Below, piece after piece: positions 43,477 to 52,321 of a stretch of DNA of 64,000 nt. The first letter of the stretch is position 1. Each line of letters begins with the position of its first letter. Below the pieces are notes generated by a model, which had not been told where the DNA came from, did no database searches, and was given only the letters and a program-made list of their open reading frames with translations. Source of the DNA: JAXMAZ01 sp046350115 (GTDB taxonomy: Bacteria; Planctomycetota; Planctomycetia; Gemmatales; Gemmataceae); assembly GCA_046350115.1 (NCBI GenBank), contig JAXMAZ010000036.1, forward strand, positions 11,303 through 75,302, written 5' to 3'. The position numbers and the translations under genes were made by a program.

Positions 43477-45015
43477 ATGCCCGAACCGCTCCGCTGCGTG
43501 CCGCCGACCGCCCTGATCGCCGGCTGGGACTTCAGCACCGGGTCGGTGAAGGGGCTGGCGTTCGACCTGTCCGGGAATGCGATCGCCGAGGTCCGGCTGC
43601 CGACCGACCTGTGGACCGACGGCGGGGTGTCCGAGCTGAACCTGATGCAGCTCGAAGGGCAGGCCCGGGCGTGCGTTCGCGGCCTGACCGCCAGGCTGCG
43701 GGAGGCCGGCCGGCTGGCCGACTGGGCGGCCGGCGGCATCTCGGCCACCCACCACACCGCCGGCCGGATCGACGCCGACCACAACCAGATCCGGCGGGCC
43801 ATCTGCTGGAACGACCAGACGCTCGCCGAACACCACACCCGCGGGCTGGCCCGGCTCGGCGGCCAGGAGAAGGTGAAAGAGCTGATCGGCGGGCCGTGGG
43901 CGGTGCGGTATTCTCTGTCCCACCTCGTCAAAGACGAGGCGACTCTACCGGCCGCGGACTGGCAGCGGACCCGCTGGGTTCTCCCGCACGGGCCGCTGGC
44001 CGCCGGGTATCTGACCGGCCAATTCGGGGTCATCAGCGTGTCGTCCGCCGCGTCAACGGGGCTGCTCGACCTGCGGTCGTGCCAGTGGTGCCGGCCGATG
44101 TTGGAGGCGCTGGCCGACCCGGCCCACCGCGAGCAGGCGTGGGGGGGGTTGCCCCGGCTCACCCACATGAGCGAGCCGGTCGGCCCGCTGTCGGAATCGG
44201 TCGCCGCCGACGCCGGGCTGCCGGGCGGGGTCCGGCCGCTGGTGTTCCCGACGCTCGACGACCAGGCGGCCGGGCTGGTCGGCGGCGGCGCCGTGGACCC
44301 CGGGCACGTGGCCGTCATCCTCGGCAACTCGGCGGTGGTCAACTCGTCGTCGGACACGCTGCCGGGGTCCGGCACCCTCGACGCCATGCGGCTGAACTGG
44401 GGGCCGTACCTGTGGATGCGGTGCTACAGCAACGGCGCCCAGTTCCTCGACCGCCTCGTCGGCCCGAACCCGGACTGGAGCCGTCTGGAACAGCAAGCAC
44501 GAGCGGTCCAGCCTGGGGCCGGCGGGGCGGCCGTGCTGCCGTTCGTCCTGTCCGAGCCGTCGATCGGGGTGACGGCCCCGCGGTTCGAGTGGGTCGGCGG
44601 GGAACCGGCCGATATAGGCGTGAAGGTGCGGGCCGGGTTCGAGGCGCTGGCGTACTTGATCGGGCTGGGGGTGGCCGAACACGAGGCGGCCGGCCAGCGG
44701 GTGAGCCGGGTGACGGTGTCCGGCGGAATCGCCCGTAGCGACCTGATGTGCGAGATCCTGGCCAGCGTGCTGAACCGCCCGTTGGAACGATTGGTCTCCG
44801 CCGAGGGGCCGGCCCTCGGGGCGGCAGTGGCCGCCATCGCCGGCCTGGAAACCCACCTGCGGCAGAAGGCCGGCATCCCGGACCCGTACACGGTGGCCGA
44901 CGCGGTCGCCACCCTGGTCCGGTTCCGCGACCCGGTGCCGCCGCGGGCGGACTGGGTGCCGCAGTACGCCGACGGGCTGAGCCGGTTCCGGGCCAGGGTC
45001 AGTTCGTCAGCTTGA
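43477..45015 (+). CDS. FGGY-family carbohydrate kinase, xylulokinase-like
   Basis: A 512-residue FGGY kinase. The N-terminal phosphate loop is AGWDFSTGSVKGLAFD. Also present are WNDQTLAEHH, the second-domain VILGNSAVVNSS and the C-terminal VTVSGGIARSDLMCEILASVLNRPL with EGPALGAAV. Xylulokinase-like or another sugar kinase. Start ATG 43477 has GGAAGGAG upstream. Its 3' end overlaps the convergent lipoprotein gene by 17 bases. Confidence 0.9.
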   Translation: MPEPLRCVPPTALIAGWDFSTGSVKGLAFDLSGNAIAEVRLPTDLWTDGGVSELNLMQLEGQARACVRGLTARLREAGRLADWAAGGISATHHTAGRIDADHNQIRRAICWNDQTLAEHHTRGLARLGGQEKVKELIGGPWAVRYSLSHLVKDEATLPAADWQRTRWVLPHGPLAAGYLTGQFGVISVSSAASTGLLDLRSCQWCRPMLEALADPAHREQAWGGLPRLTHMSEPVGPLSESVAADAGLPGGVRPLVFPTLDDQAAGLVGGGAVDPGHVAVILGNSAVVNSSSDTLPGSGTLDAMRLNWGPYLWMRCYSNGAQFLDRLVGPNPDWSRLEQQARAVQPGAGGAAVLPFVLSEPSIGVTAPRFEWVGGEPADIGVKVRAGFEALAYLIGLGVAEHEAAGQRVSRVTVSGGIARSDLMCEILASVLNRPLERLVSAEGPALGAAVAAIAGLETHLRQKAGIPDPYTVADAVATLVRFRDPVPPRADWVPQYADGLSRFRARVSSSA

Positions 45016-45379
45016 CCGTCACCTTCGCCTTCGTCGTCTTCGTGCCGGCGGTGAAGACGACGTTCGTCTCCTGCTTCGCCGGCACCTGGAACTGGAACCG
45101 GCCGGTGGTCATGTTCTCCGAGCTGGCCGTCGCCCGTGCCTTGAGCTGCTTCTCGTCGGCGTTTTTGATGTCGCCGAGCGGCGACGGGATCACATAGACG
45201 CTGACCGGGTGGTCGGCCGTGACGGCCGCCGTCACGGTCTGGTCCACGGACTGCGGCGGCAGGATGAGTCTCGGCCGCTCACCCAGGTCGATGTCGTAGC
45301 TCCGCTCGATGTCGAGCTTGTTGGCACAGCCGGCGGCGGCCAGAACCGCCGCCCCGACGACCACGCGCCAGCCGCCCAT
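44999..45379 (-). CDS. putative small lipoprotein
   Basis: A 126-residue protein with the lipobox AAAGC near residue 17 (VVVGAAVLAAAGCANK), so a lipid-anchored product is likely. The mature part has charged beta strands (ERPRLILPPQSVDQTVTAAVTADH ... TVKLTN). No family recognised. Its start lies inside the 3' end of the large upstream gene, a 148-base overlap in another frame. Confidence 0.7.
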   Translation of the reverse strand: MGGWRVVVGAAVLAAAGCANKLDIERSYDIDLGERPRLILPPQSVDQTVTAAVTADHPVSVYVIPSPLGDIKNADEKQLKARATASSENMTTGRFQFQVPAKQETNVVFTAGTKTTKAKVTVKLTN

Positions 45380-47172
45380 CTCTCCCCCTCGGTGTAGTCC
45401 ACGGGGCGGACCACCTTCCGGGCCGCCTTCATCGCCTCGACCGGCACGACAACCGTGAAGGCGGCCGACCCCGGCTTGAACACCACCGCCAGCCCGACGA
45501 ACGCCGGCGGCAGGTCGCCCGCCGGCTTGAACTCGGGCACCTCCAGCCCCGGCAGGCCGGGGAGGGCGTCCACCATGCCTTTGATGTACTGGCCGAGCGC
45601 GCTGGTCGCCGGGGCCGCGTCCGCGACCGCTACCATCGCGGCGTCCGCCGGCAACCGGCCGCGGACCGCCCGGAACGCCGCCCCCTTCCCGACCGGCCGC
45701 TCGCCGGCGAGGAACTGCGTCAGCAGCCCGCGGGCGGACTCCCAGTCCTTGCCGGCGATCTGGACGTACCGCTTGCCGTCGGTCCCGAACCAGACGGTCG
45801 GCGTCTCGCTCACCAGCCGCTTCATCGACTCCACGGTCGCCCGGCGGAGGTTCTCGTCCGGGATGCTGGCGGCCGTCGCCTCCAGGTCCAGGGGCACGGT
45901 CGCCCGGTGCAGCCTCAACCCCTCGTACCGCTGATCCGCCTCCTTCACCGTCGGCTTGCCTTTCAACCGGACGTTCTGGAACGACGCACCCTCGCCGAGG
46001 GTGCGGTACACCTTGAGTTGAGCGTCCACCAGCGTACCCGGGTTGGCCGGTTCGAGAACCAGCAGCGACGTGGTGCCGACGCCGAGGCCGCCGGCGGTGT
46101 ACGCCCCGTTCTGCTGGGCCGCCGCGAGTAACCCGGCCAGCCGGTCGATGTTGGCCTTCGACCGGTCGTCGTCGTCCGCCGGCGAGAACTCCCGGGCCAG
46201 CCGCCGGCCCAGGTCCGACACCCCGGCCCCGTACTTCGCCGCGGTGTAGACCGCCTGCCCGGCCGGCAGCTCGGCGAGTTTGGCCAACGGGTCCGGCTTC
46301 TCGTCCTTCAGGATCTTCCCGGACGGGGTGTCCGGGCCGAACGCGACCGCCCCCCGGACGGCCGCCCCGTCCGCCCCGACCGACAGGCCGAGGGCGACCC
46401 CCTTCCCGTCCTCGACCGCCTGGAACAGCCCGTCGTACACCAGCTTCGTCTGCTCGAGCTGCCGGGCGTCCAGCCCCGGGATCACCCCGCCCGGCTGGAA
46501 CAGGCCGGTCAGCAGTTGGCGGAACTGCTTGATCTGGTCCGCGTAACGCTCGTTCACCCGGGTCAGGTTGACGAACGCCGACACGTCCGACCCGGAGAAC
46601 ACGTCGGCCGTCTCGCCGAGAACGTCCGCGGTGAGCGGGTCGTACTTCTTGGCCAGCCGCTCGGCGAGCGGCTTGTTCGGCGTCAGGAGGACGTGCCCCT
46701 GCGGGGACCGGTCGATCAGGTACACCGGCCGGTCCCGGACGTCGATCGAGTCGATCCCGCCCAGCCCCTTCTCGAAGGTGCGTCGCTCCTCGGCCTTGAA
46801 CGCCGTGTCCCGGAACCGCTTGTAGTCCGTGACCGGGGCCAGGAAGCCGATCGGCAGGGTGTCCCCGTCTGCCTCGAACCCGGTGACGAAGACGGCCGCC
46901 CGCCCGTCCGGGGTGAGGCCGGAGAGGTCGCGGCCGTCGAGCCAATGCTCGATCTGTTCGTCGATCCGCTTCTTCAGCCCGTCCGCCTGGTCCGGCGCGA
47001 CCGCGGTCGCCAGTGCGACGAGCCGCTCTTTCAGCCGGCCGACCCCGTGAACCTGGACGACGGCCAGGGAGTCCGCGGGAACGGGGAGTGTGGGAGTATC
47101 GGCCGCGCGGGCGACGCCCGCAGCCACGACTAGGAGAATCAGCGACAGGCCGGTCCGTGGCAGGCGAGACAT
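45232..47172 (-). CDS. large secreted protein of unknown family
   Basis: A 646-residue protein, ATG 47172 with GAGGGG upstream. The signal peptide (GLSLILLVVAAGVARA) is followed by repeated sequence-like blocks (LPVPADSLAVVQVHGVGRLKERL..., FVTGFEADGDTLPIGFLAPVTDYKRF) of the kind found in planctomycete DUF3352-like secreted proteins. The final ~45 residues are low-complexity S/T/P and overlap the lipoprotein gene, so the true end may be earlier. A frameshift or late-stop artefact cannot be excluded. Confidence 0.65.
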   Translation of the reverse strand: MSRLPRTGLSLILLVVAAGVARAADTPTLPVPADSLAVVQVHGVGRLKERLVALATAVAPDQADGLKKRIDEQIEHWLDGRDLSGLTPDGRAAVFVTGFEADGDTLPIGFLAPVTDYKRFRDTAFKAEERRTFEKGLGGIDSIDVRDRPVYLIDRSPQGHVLLTPNKPLAERLAKKYDPLTADVLGETADVFSGSDVSAFVNLTRVNERYADQIKQFRQLLTGLFQPGGVIPGLDARQLEQTKLVYDGLFQAVEDGKGVALGLSVGADGAAVRGAVAFGPDTPSGKILKDEKPDPLAKLAELPAGQAVYTAAKYGAGVSDLGRRLAREFSPADDDDRSKANIDRLAGLLAAAQQNGAYTAGGLGVGTTSLLVLEPANPGTLVDAQLKVYRTLGEGASFQNVRLKGKPTVKEADQRYEGLRLHRATVPLDLEATAASIPDENLRRATVESMKRLVSETPTVWFGTDGKRYVQIAGKDWESARGLLTQFLAGERPVGKGAAFRAVRGRLPADAAMVAVADAAPATSALGQYIKGMVDALPGLPGLEVPEFKPAGDLPPAFVGLAVVFKPGSAAFTVVVPVEAMKAARKVVRPVDYTEGERWAAGAWSSGRRFWPPPAVPTSSTSSGATTSTWVSGRDSSCRRSPWTRP

Positions 47173-47224
47173 GAGAACCCCTCGGGGTGTTACGGGCACA
47201 GGGGTGATGATACGGCCGGCCGGG

Positions 47225-48181
47225 TCAGCCGCCGTCCCCGCTGTCGTCCGCCTCGTGGGTCTCCAGCCGGAGCGGCTGCCAGACGTGCGGCCGGGCCAGC
47301 GGCTCGATCCGCAGCTTCACCTCCCCGTCCTGGAACACCTGCACGCTGCCGGTCGACTGGCTGACGCAGTACGCGATCGCCTTGGTGTGCCGGCTGATCC
47401 CGGCGGCGGCCATGTGCCGGCTGCCCAGCCCCTTCGGCAACTCCACCCCGTCGGTCGGCACGTCCAGGTACAGGCAGGCGGCCTCGGCGATGCCGTCCCG
47501 GCCGACCAGGATGGCCCCGTCCAGCTTGGCGATCTCCTTGATCTGCTCCCGGACGCTGCGGTCGCGGATGTCCCGCTCGGCCTTGGTGTACCCGCGGAAC
47601 GGGTTGAAGTTGCGGAAGCTGGACATCTTCAGCACCCGGCGGGTGTCGCCGAGCACCAGGATGGTGCCGACCGGCTGCCCCTCCCGCCCCTCCCGGCCGA
47701 TCTCGGCGGCCAGGTCGGCGGCGCTGCGGAGCACGTCCAGCGGCACCCCGCCGCCGAGCACCCGCAGGTCGCGGGGGGTGAGCCGTTCCAGGTGCTCGCA
47801 CAGGTGGATGACGCTCAGGCTGTCGATCGGTTCCGGGGCGTCTTCCAGGGTGTCGATCCCGTTGTACAGGACGACGACGTGCGCCCCCGGCTTCAGGTCG
47901 CCGGCCCCGACCGCCTTCAACACCGCCGCGCTCATCCGCTCCTGGGTCGGCATCGGGGCCGGGTCCAGGTCGATGACGTGCCACCCCTCCTGGTCCCGCA
48001 GCGACTTGGTCAGGGCCGGGTTCTCGGCGGCGACGAACAGGGTGCAGCCGACCAGCAGCCGGCCGACCTCCTCCCAGTCGATGGCGGTCTCCGGCAGGAG
48101 CAACACGGCGTCGGCCGGCAAACCCTTGACCAGGTCGCGGGCGGCTTGGACGAGCTGAACGGTCTGGAGCGGTAGGCTCAT
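47225..48181 (-). CDS. diadenylate cyclase (DisA-N/DAC domain)
   Basis: A 318-residue c-di-AMP synthase. The DAC motifs are present: LDGAILVGRDG (DGA at residues 221-223) and LGSRHMAAAGISRH (RHM at 255-257). The N-terminal ~180 residues are soluble and do not contain the membrane helices of CdaA, so it is a distinct architecture. ATG 48181 is the likely start; a GTG at 48223 is also open. First gene of the minus-strand unit followed by the large secreted protein and the lipoprotein. Confidence 0.88.
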   Translation of the reverse strand: MSLPLQTVQLVQAARDLVKGLPADAVLLLPETAIDWEEVGRLLVGCTLFVAAENPALTKSLRDQEGWHVIDLDPAPMPTQERMSAAVLKAVGAGDLKPGAHVVVLYNGIDTLEDAPEPIDSLSVIHLCEHLERLTPRDLRVLGGGVPLDVLRSAADLAAEIGREGREGQPVGTILVLGDTRRVLKMSSFRNFNPFRGYTKAERDIRDRSVREQIKEIAKLDGAILVGRDGIAEAACLYLDVPTDGVELPKGLGSRHMAAAGISRHTKAIAYCVSQSTGSVQVFQDGEVKLRIEPLARPHVWQPLRLETHEADDSGDGG

Positions 48182-48332
48182 GCGGCGAGCGTTTACGGAC
48201 CGACGACGTGACGAAGTTGCCACAGTGTAGGCGACGGACCGGCCGGTTCCAACCGGGGCGAGGCGGGATTCTCGGGATTTCTCGCCAACGGACCGGCCGT
48301 GGTAGGATGAGGGCCGACCCGAGGGCCGACCG

Positions 48333-49055
48333 ATGCCGCTGCTCGACCACTTCCACCCGCCCGTTCAGGACGAACTCCCGTGGGCGTCCTTTTACAGCTT
48401 CTGGGTGACGAAGGTGGCCGGCTGGTTGAACGCGACACTACCCCGGGACGAGTACCGGGCGTTCGCCAACCTTCACCTCGGCCCGCAGGTGGCGGCCGAC
48501 GTGGCCGAGTTCGAGACCTCGGGCGAACACCGCTCGTCCGACCGGAACGGGGCGGTGGCCACCCTGCCCGACGCCCCGCCCGCCCACGCCGTACTCCCGG
48601 CCGTGTTCGCCGACGAGATCGAGGTCCAGGTCAGCGAGACGTACCGCTCCTTCCGACTACTCGGGGTGATCGAGTTCGTCTCCCCGGCTAATAAGAAGGA
48701 GGCGACTGAGAGGGCCGCGTTCGTGGCCAAGTGCGTCGCCTACCTGCGACAAGGGGTCGGTTTGGTGATCGTTGACGCGGTCACCAGCCGCCACACGAAC
48801 TTCCACAACCAGTTGCTGCGCGAGCTGGGTGGGGACACCGCGTCGGCCCTCCCCGACAAGCAGCCGATCTACGCCACCAGCTACCGGCCGGTCCACCGAC
48901 GTGGCGACGGGCGGGACGAGATCGAGGTCTGGTCGTACCCGCTGACCGTCGGCCAACCGATCCCGGCCGTCCCGTTCGGCCTGCGTCGCGGTCCGACCCT
49001 CTCTCTCGACTTGGAGGGCACCTATACCGCAGCCCTGGCCGACAGCGGGCTGTAG
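48333..49055 (+). CDS. DUF4058 family protein
   Basis: A 240-residue protein. The DUF4058 pattern is clear: MPLLDHFHPPV near the start, DEIEVQVSETYRSFRLLGVIEFVSPANKKEATERAAFVAKC in the centre and YPLTVGQPIPAVPFGLR near the end. Function unknown; the family is common in planctomycetes and cyanobacteria. An IS630 element begins 10 bases after its stop. Confidence 0.88.
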   Translation: MPLLDHFHPPVQDELPWASFYSFWVTKVAGWLNATLPRDEYRAFANLHLGPQVAADVAEFETSGEHRSSDRNGAVATLPDAPPAHAVLPAVFADEIEVQVSETYRSFRLLGVIEFVSPANKKEATERAAFVAKCVAYLRQGVGLVIVDAVTSRHTNFHNQLLRELGGDTASALPDKQPIYATSYRPVHRRGDGRDEIEVWSYPLTVGQPIPAVPFGLRRGPTLSLDLEGTYTAALADSGL

Positions 49056-49066
49056 TTCAAGCCCTA

Positions 49067-50095
49067 GAGCATTTTCAGTCTGATCGTTGCGTTCCGTAGC
49101 CGGCATGGTGGATGTAGTTCTGGCACTCGGCCGGGGTGAACCAGTCGAGGGCCTCGCCGCACAAGCCTTCGGTGCCGGCGACGGTCCGTGGCTTCTGCCG
49201 GCGGATCTCGGCCTTGGCTTTGGCGAACACCTGCTCGATGGGGTTCAGGTCCGGGGAGTACGGCGGCAGGTAGGCGAGGGTGGCCCCGGCCCGCTCGACC
49301 GCGGCGGCCACCCCGGCCACCTTGTGGCTCGGCAAGTTGTCCAGCACCAGCACGTCGCCCGGTCGCAGGGCGGGAGCCAATTGTTGCTCGACGTACGCCC
49401 GGAACAGGTCCCCGTTCATCGCCCCGTCCACCACCAGCGGGGCGAACAGCCCGGACGCTCGCAAGGCGGCCACGAAGGTGATCGTCTTCCAGTGCCCGTG
49501 CGGCACCGCCTCGACCACCCGCCGGTGGGTCGGCCCCCACCCGTACCCCGGCGTCATGTTCGACTTCACCCACGTCTCGTCGAGGAAAACGAGGCGGGCC
49601 GGGTCGAGGCCGACCTGCCGCGCCTGCCACTCGGCCCGCCGGGCGGCGACATCCGGCCGGTCCTGCTCGGCGGCCCGGAGGGACTTTTTTTGAACGAGAT
49701 CTTGAGCGCGTGCAGGGCGGCCCAGAGGGTGCCGATGCTGACCTCCACGCCCAGGTGACGGCGGAGGCCTTCGAGCGTGCGGTCGGGAACCGCGGCCACG
49801 GCCGCCCGGAGTTCGGCCTCGTACCGGGCGTGGAACGGCCGCCGCTTGGTGGCGTGGCTCCGGGCGGCGACCTCGCCCGTCTGCTGGAAGCGGCGGTAGA
49901 AGAGCCGCACCCACTCGGCCGAGACGGTGTACTTGCGGGCGATGGCGGCGAACGGATGCCCGGCCTGGCAGTCGGCCAGCACACGCCGCCGCAGGTCCAA
50001 CGAGATGGCGGCAGCCACGGCGAAACTCCACGGGTGAGATCACCTGAGCTTTGCCGAACTCTCTCTCAAGCGCAAGGCTCAAATCGAAACTGCTC
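49067..50095. mobile_element. IS630-family insertion sequence
   Basis: A 1029-bp element flanked by TA on both sides (49065-49066 and 50096-50097), as IS630/Tc1 elements duplicate TA. Imperfect terminal inverted repeats: left GAGCATTTTCAGTCTGA, right complement GAGCAGTTTCGATTTGA. It carries one frameshifted transposase and sits at the 3' end of the molybdopterin oxidoreductase gene. Confidence 0.85.
49075..50018 (-). CDS. IS630 transposase, likely programmed -1 frameshift
   Basis: The first frame (start ATG 50018) encodes an HTH region (ISLDLRRRVLADCQAG, FAAIARKYTVSAEWVRLFYRRF) and part of the catalytic domain. It reaches LKISFKK at an A7G run (T run 49685-49691 on +). A -1 slip on A-AAA-AAG enters the second frame, which continues through LVFLDETWVKSNM, LVLDNLPSHK and YLPPYSPDLNPIEQVFAKAK, the D-D-E set, to 49075. 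The slippery heptamer suggests regulated production of the full transposase. Confidence 0.85.
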
Positions 50096-52178
50096 TAGCC
50101 ACTTCCACCAGATTGTCGAAGAAGGTGGCCCCGGCACCGTGGTCGGTCAAGGCGGTGCTGGTGGTGGCGTTCACGTTCCGCCCGTCCGGGGTGAGCTTCG
50201 GCCACCAGACGCCGAACGACACCGCCACCCCCGGCGACACCGTCTCCCCGACAACCGCCGTCGCCCGGAACTCACCCCGGTCGTTGAACACCCGCACCGA
50301 GTCGCCGTCGGCGATCCCGCGAGCCGTTGCGTCCGTCGGGTGCAGCTCGATCACTGGCTGCCCGGCTGCCTTTCGCAACACGTCCACGTTCACGAACGTC
50401 GAGTTCAAGAACGTCGGGTGGGGCGGGCTGACCATCTGGAGCGGGTACTTGGCCGCCAACTCTGGCTTGGTCTGCGGGTCTTCGTGCGGCGGGACGTAGT
50501 GCGGCAGCGGGTCGCGTCCGGCCGCCTTCTCCCGCGGGCTATAAAGCTCGCACTTGTCGGACGGCGTGCCGAACCCGCCCGCGGCGAACGGCGCCCAGTC
50601 CTTCGGCACATTTAGTCGCACCGGGCCGTCGGCCATCAGCCGGTCGAAGGTGATGCCGTCGAACGCCCTGTCCGGTTTCATCGACCGCCGGGCCAATTCC
50701 TCGTCGCTCACCTGGAACAGCTCGTCCGCGAACCCCATCGCCTTCGCCAGCAGGCGGAACACCTCGGTGTTCGGCTTCGCCTCGCCGAGCGGGGCGATGG
50801 CCGGGTGGTTCACCTGCACGTACAGGTGGCCGTAACTGCTGTGGATGTCGAAGTGTTCGAGCTGGGTCGTAGCCGGAAGCACGATGTCGGCGAAGTCGGC
50901 GGTGTCCGTCTGGAACTGGTCGTGGACGACCGTGAACAGGTCGTCCCGCATCAGGCCGCGGGCCACCTTGCCGTTGTCCGGACAGACGGCCGCCGGGTTC
51001 GAGTTGTAGACGAACAGCGCCTTCACCGGCGGCCCCGGCAGCTCGCCGGCCAGCGCCTCCGCGAGCTGGGACATGTTGACCGTGCGGGTGCCCGGCGGGA
51101 TCAGGTCCGGGCGTTCCAGATAATCGCCGTCGAACGGGTACAGCTTGCTGGTGCTGAGCAACGCCCCGCCGCCGGGATACCGCCAGTCGCCGGTGATCGC
51201 CGGCAGGCAGGTGACGGTCCGCACGGCCATCCCGCCGCCGCCGTGCCGCTGCATCCCGTAGTTCAGCCGGATCAGCGCCGGCCCGCCGAACAACTTTCGG
51301 GCCTGACCATACTCCCGGGCGAACCGCTCGACCGTCTCGACCGGCAACCCGGTGATGCCGGCCACCCGGTCCGGCGGGTACTCGTCCAGCACCCGCTTCC
51401 GCACGTCTTCGCAGCCGACGCAGTAGTTGTCCAGATACTCCTGGTCCTGCAGCCCGTCGCGGAAGAGGACGTGCATCACCCCGAGGGCGAGCGCCCCGTC
51501 GGTCCCCGGGCGGACCGGAATCCACCAGTCGGACGCCGCCGCCGTCTTGCTCCGGTGCGGGTCGATGGTGACGACCTTCGCCCCCCGCTTCCTCGCCTGA
51601 TGGATCAAGGCCCAGAAGTGGATGTTCGTGACCTTGGTGTTCGACCCCCAGTTGACGATGTACCGGGCGTGGACGACCGCCTCCGGGTCGATCACCGCCC
51701 GGGTGCCGAGGGTGATGTCGGACCCGGCCGCCCCCGCCGTGGCGCAGATGGTCCGGTCCAGGAGCGACGCCCCGAGGCGGTGGAAGAACCGCCGGTCGAG
51801 GCTGCCGTACTGCAGCTTGCCCATCGTCCCGGCGTAGCTGTACGGCAGGATCGCCTGCGGCCCGTCCGGCGTTGCGGCGATCGCTTTAAACCGGCTCGCG
51901 ATCTCAGCGACCGCCTCGTCCCAGGTGATCCGCTCGAATCGCCCCTCGCCTTTGCGGCCGACCCGCCGCAGCGGGTGGGTCAGCCGGCCGGGGTGGTAAA
52001 CCCGGTCCAGGTAGTTGGAAACTTTCGTGCAAAGGAACCCGTTCGTGAACGGGTGCGTCTTATCTCCACGGAGTTCGACCGCCCGGCCGGTCGCCGGGTC
52101 GACGGACACGACCAGCCCGCACGTGTCCGGGCAGTCGTGCGGGCAGACGGCGGTCACGGTGCGGAGCGGGACGCCCAT
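50079..52178 (-). CDS. molybdopterin oxidoreductase (CISM family)
   Basis: A 699-residue DMSO-reductase-family protein. The N-terminal 4Fe-4S site reads CPHDCPDTCGLVV with a later cysteine in GFLCTKV. Further blocks: YVNWGSNTKVTNIHFW-like, VVTIDPHRSKTA, FSEGGGALLSTS-like, VYNSNPAAVCP and the C-terminal GVWWPKLTPDGRNVNATT. A Tat signal is not evident. The last codons (RAVSI and TGA) lie in the IS630 right inverted repeat, so the original C-terminus is slightly truncated. Confidence 0.9.
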   Translation of the reverse strand: MGVPLRTVTAVCPHDCPDTCGLVVSVDPATGRAVELRGDKTHPFTNGFLCTKVSNYLDRVYHPGRLTHPLRRVGRKGEGRFERITWDEAVAEIASRFKAIAATPDGPQAILPYSYAGTMGKLQYGSLDRRFFHRLGASLLDRTICATAGAAGSDITLGTRAVIDPEAVVHARYIVNWGSNTKVTNIHFWALIHQARKRGAKVVTIDPHRSKTAAASDWWIPVRPGTDGALALGVMHVLFRDGLQDQEYLDNYCVGCEDVRKRVLDEYPPDRVAGITGLPVETVERFAREYGQARKLFGGPALIRLNYGMQRHGGGGMAVRTVTCLPAITGDWRYPGGGALLSTSKLYPFDGDYLERPDLIPPGTRTVNMSQLAEALAGELPGPPVKALFVYNSNPAAVCPDNGKVARGLMRDDLFTVVHDQFQTDTADFADIVLPATTQLEHFDIHSSYGHLYVQVNHPAIAPLGEAKPNTEVFRLLAKAMGFADELFQVSDEELARRSMKPDRAFDGITFDRLMADGPVRLNVPKDWAPFAAGGFGTPSDKCELYSPREKAAGRDPLPHYVPPHEDPQTKPELAAKYPLQMVSPPHPTFLNSTFVNVDVLRKAAGQPVIELHPTDATARGIADGDSVRVFNDRGEFRATAVVGETVSPGVAVSFGVWWPKLTPDGRNVNATTSTALTDHGAGATFFDNLVEVARAVSI

Positions 52179-52321
52179 CGGTCGGGTCCGCGGAGGGTTG
52201 GCGTGGGCCGAAAAATGACGGCCGCGACTTGCGGCCGGTTCGCCCACTTAGGAAGATTATCATCTGCTGTTCAGAAATCGCCAGCCGTCCCGCGACGGAC
52301 CACCGGACAGGCGGACGGGAT

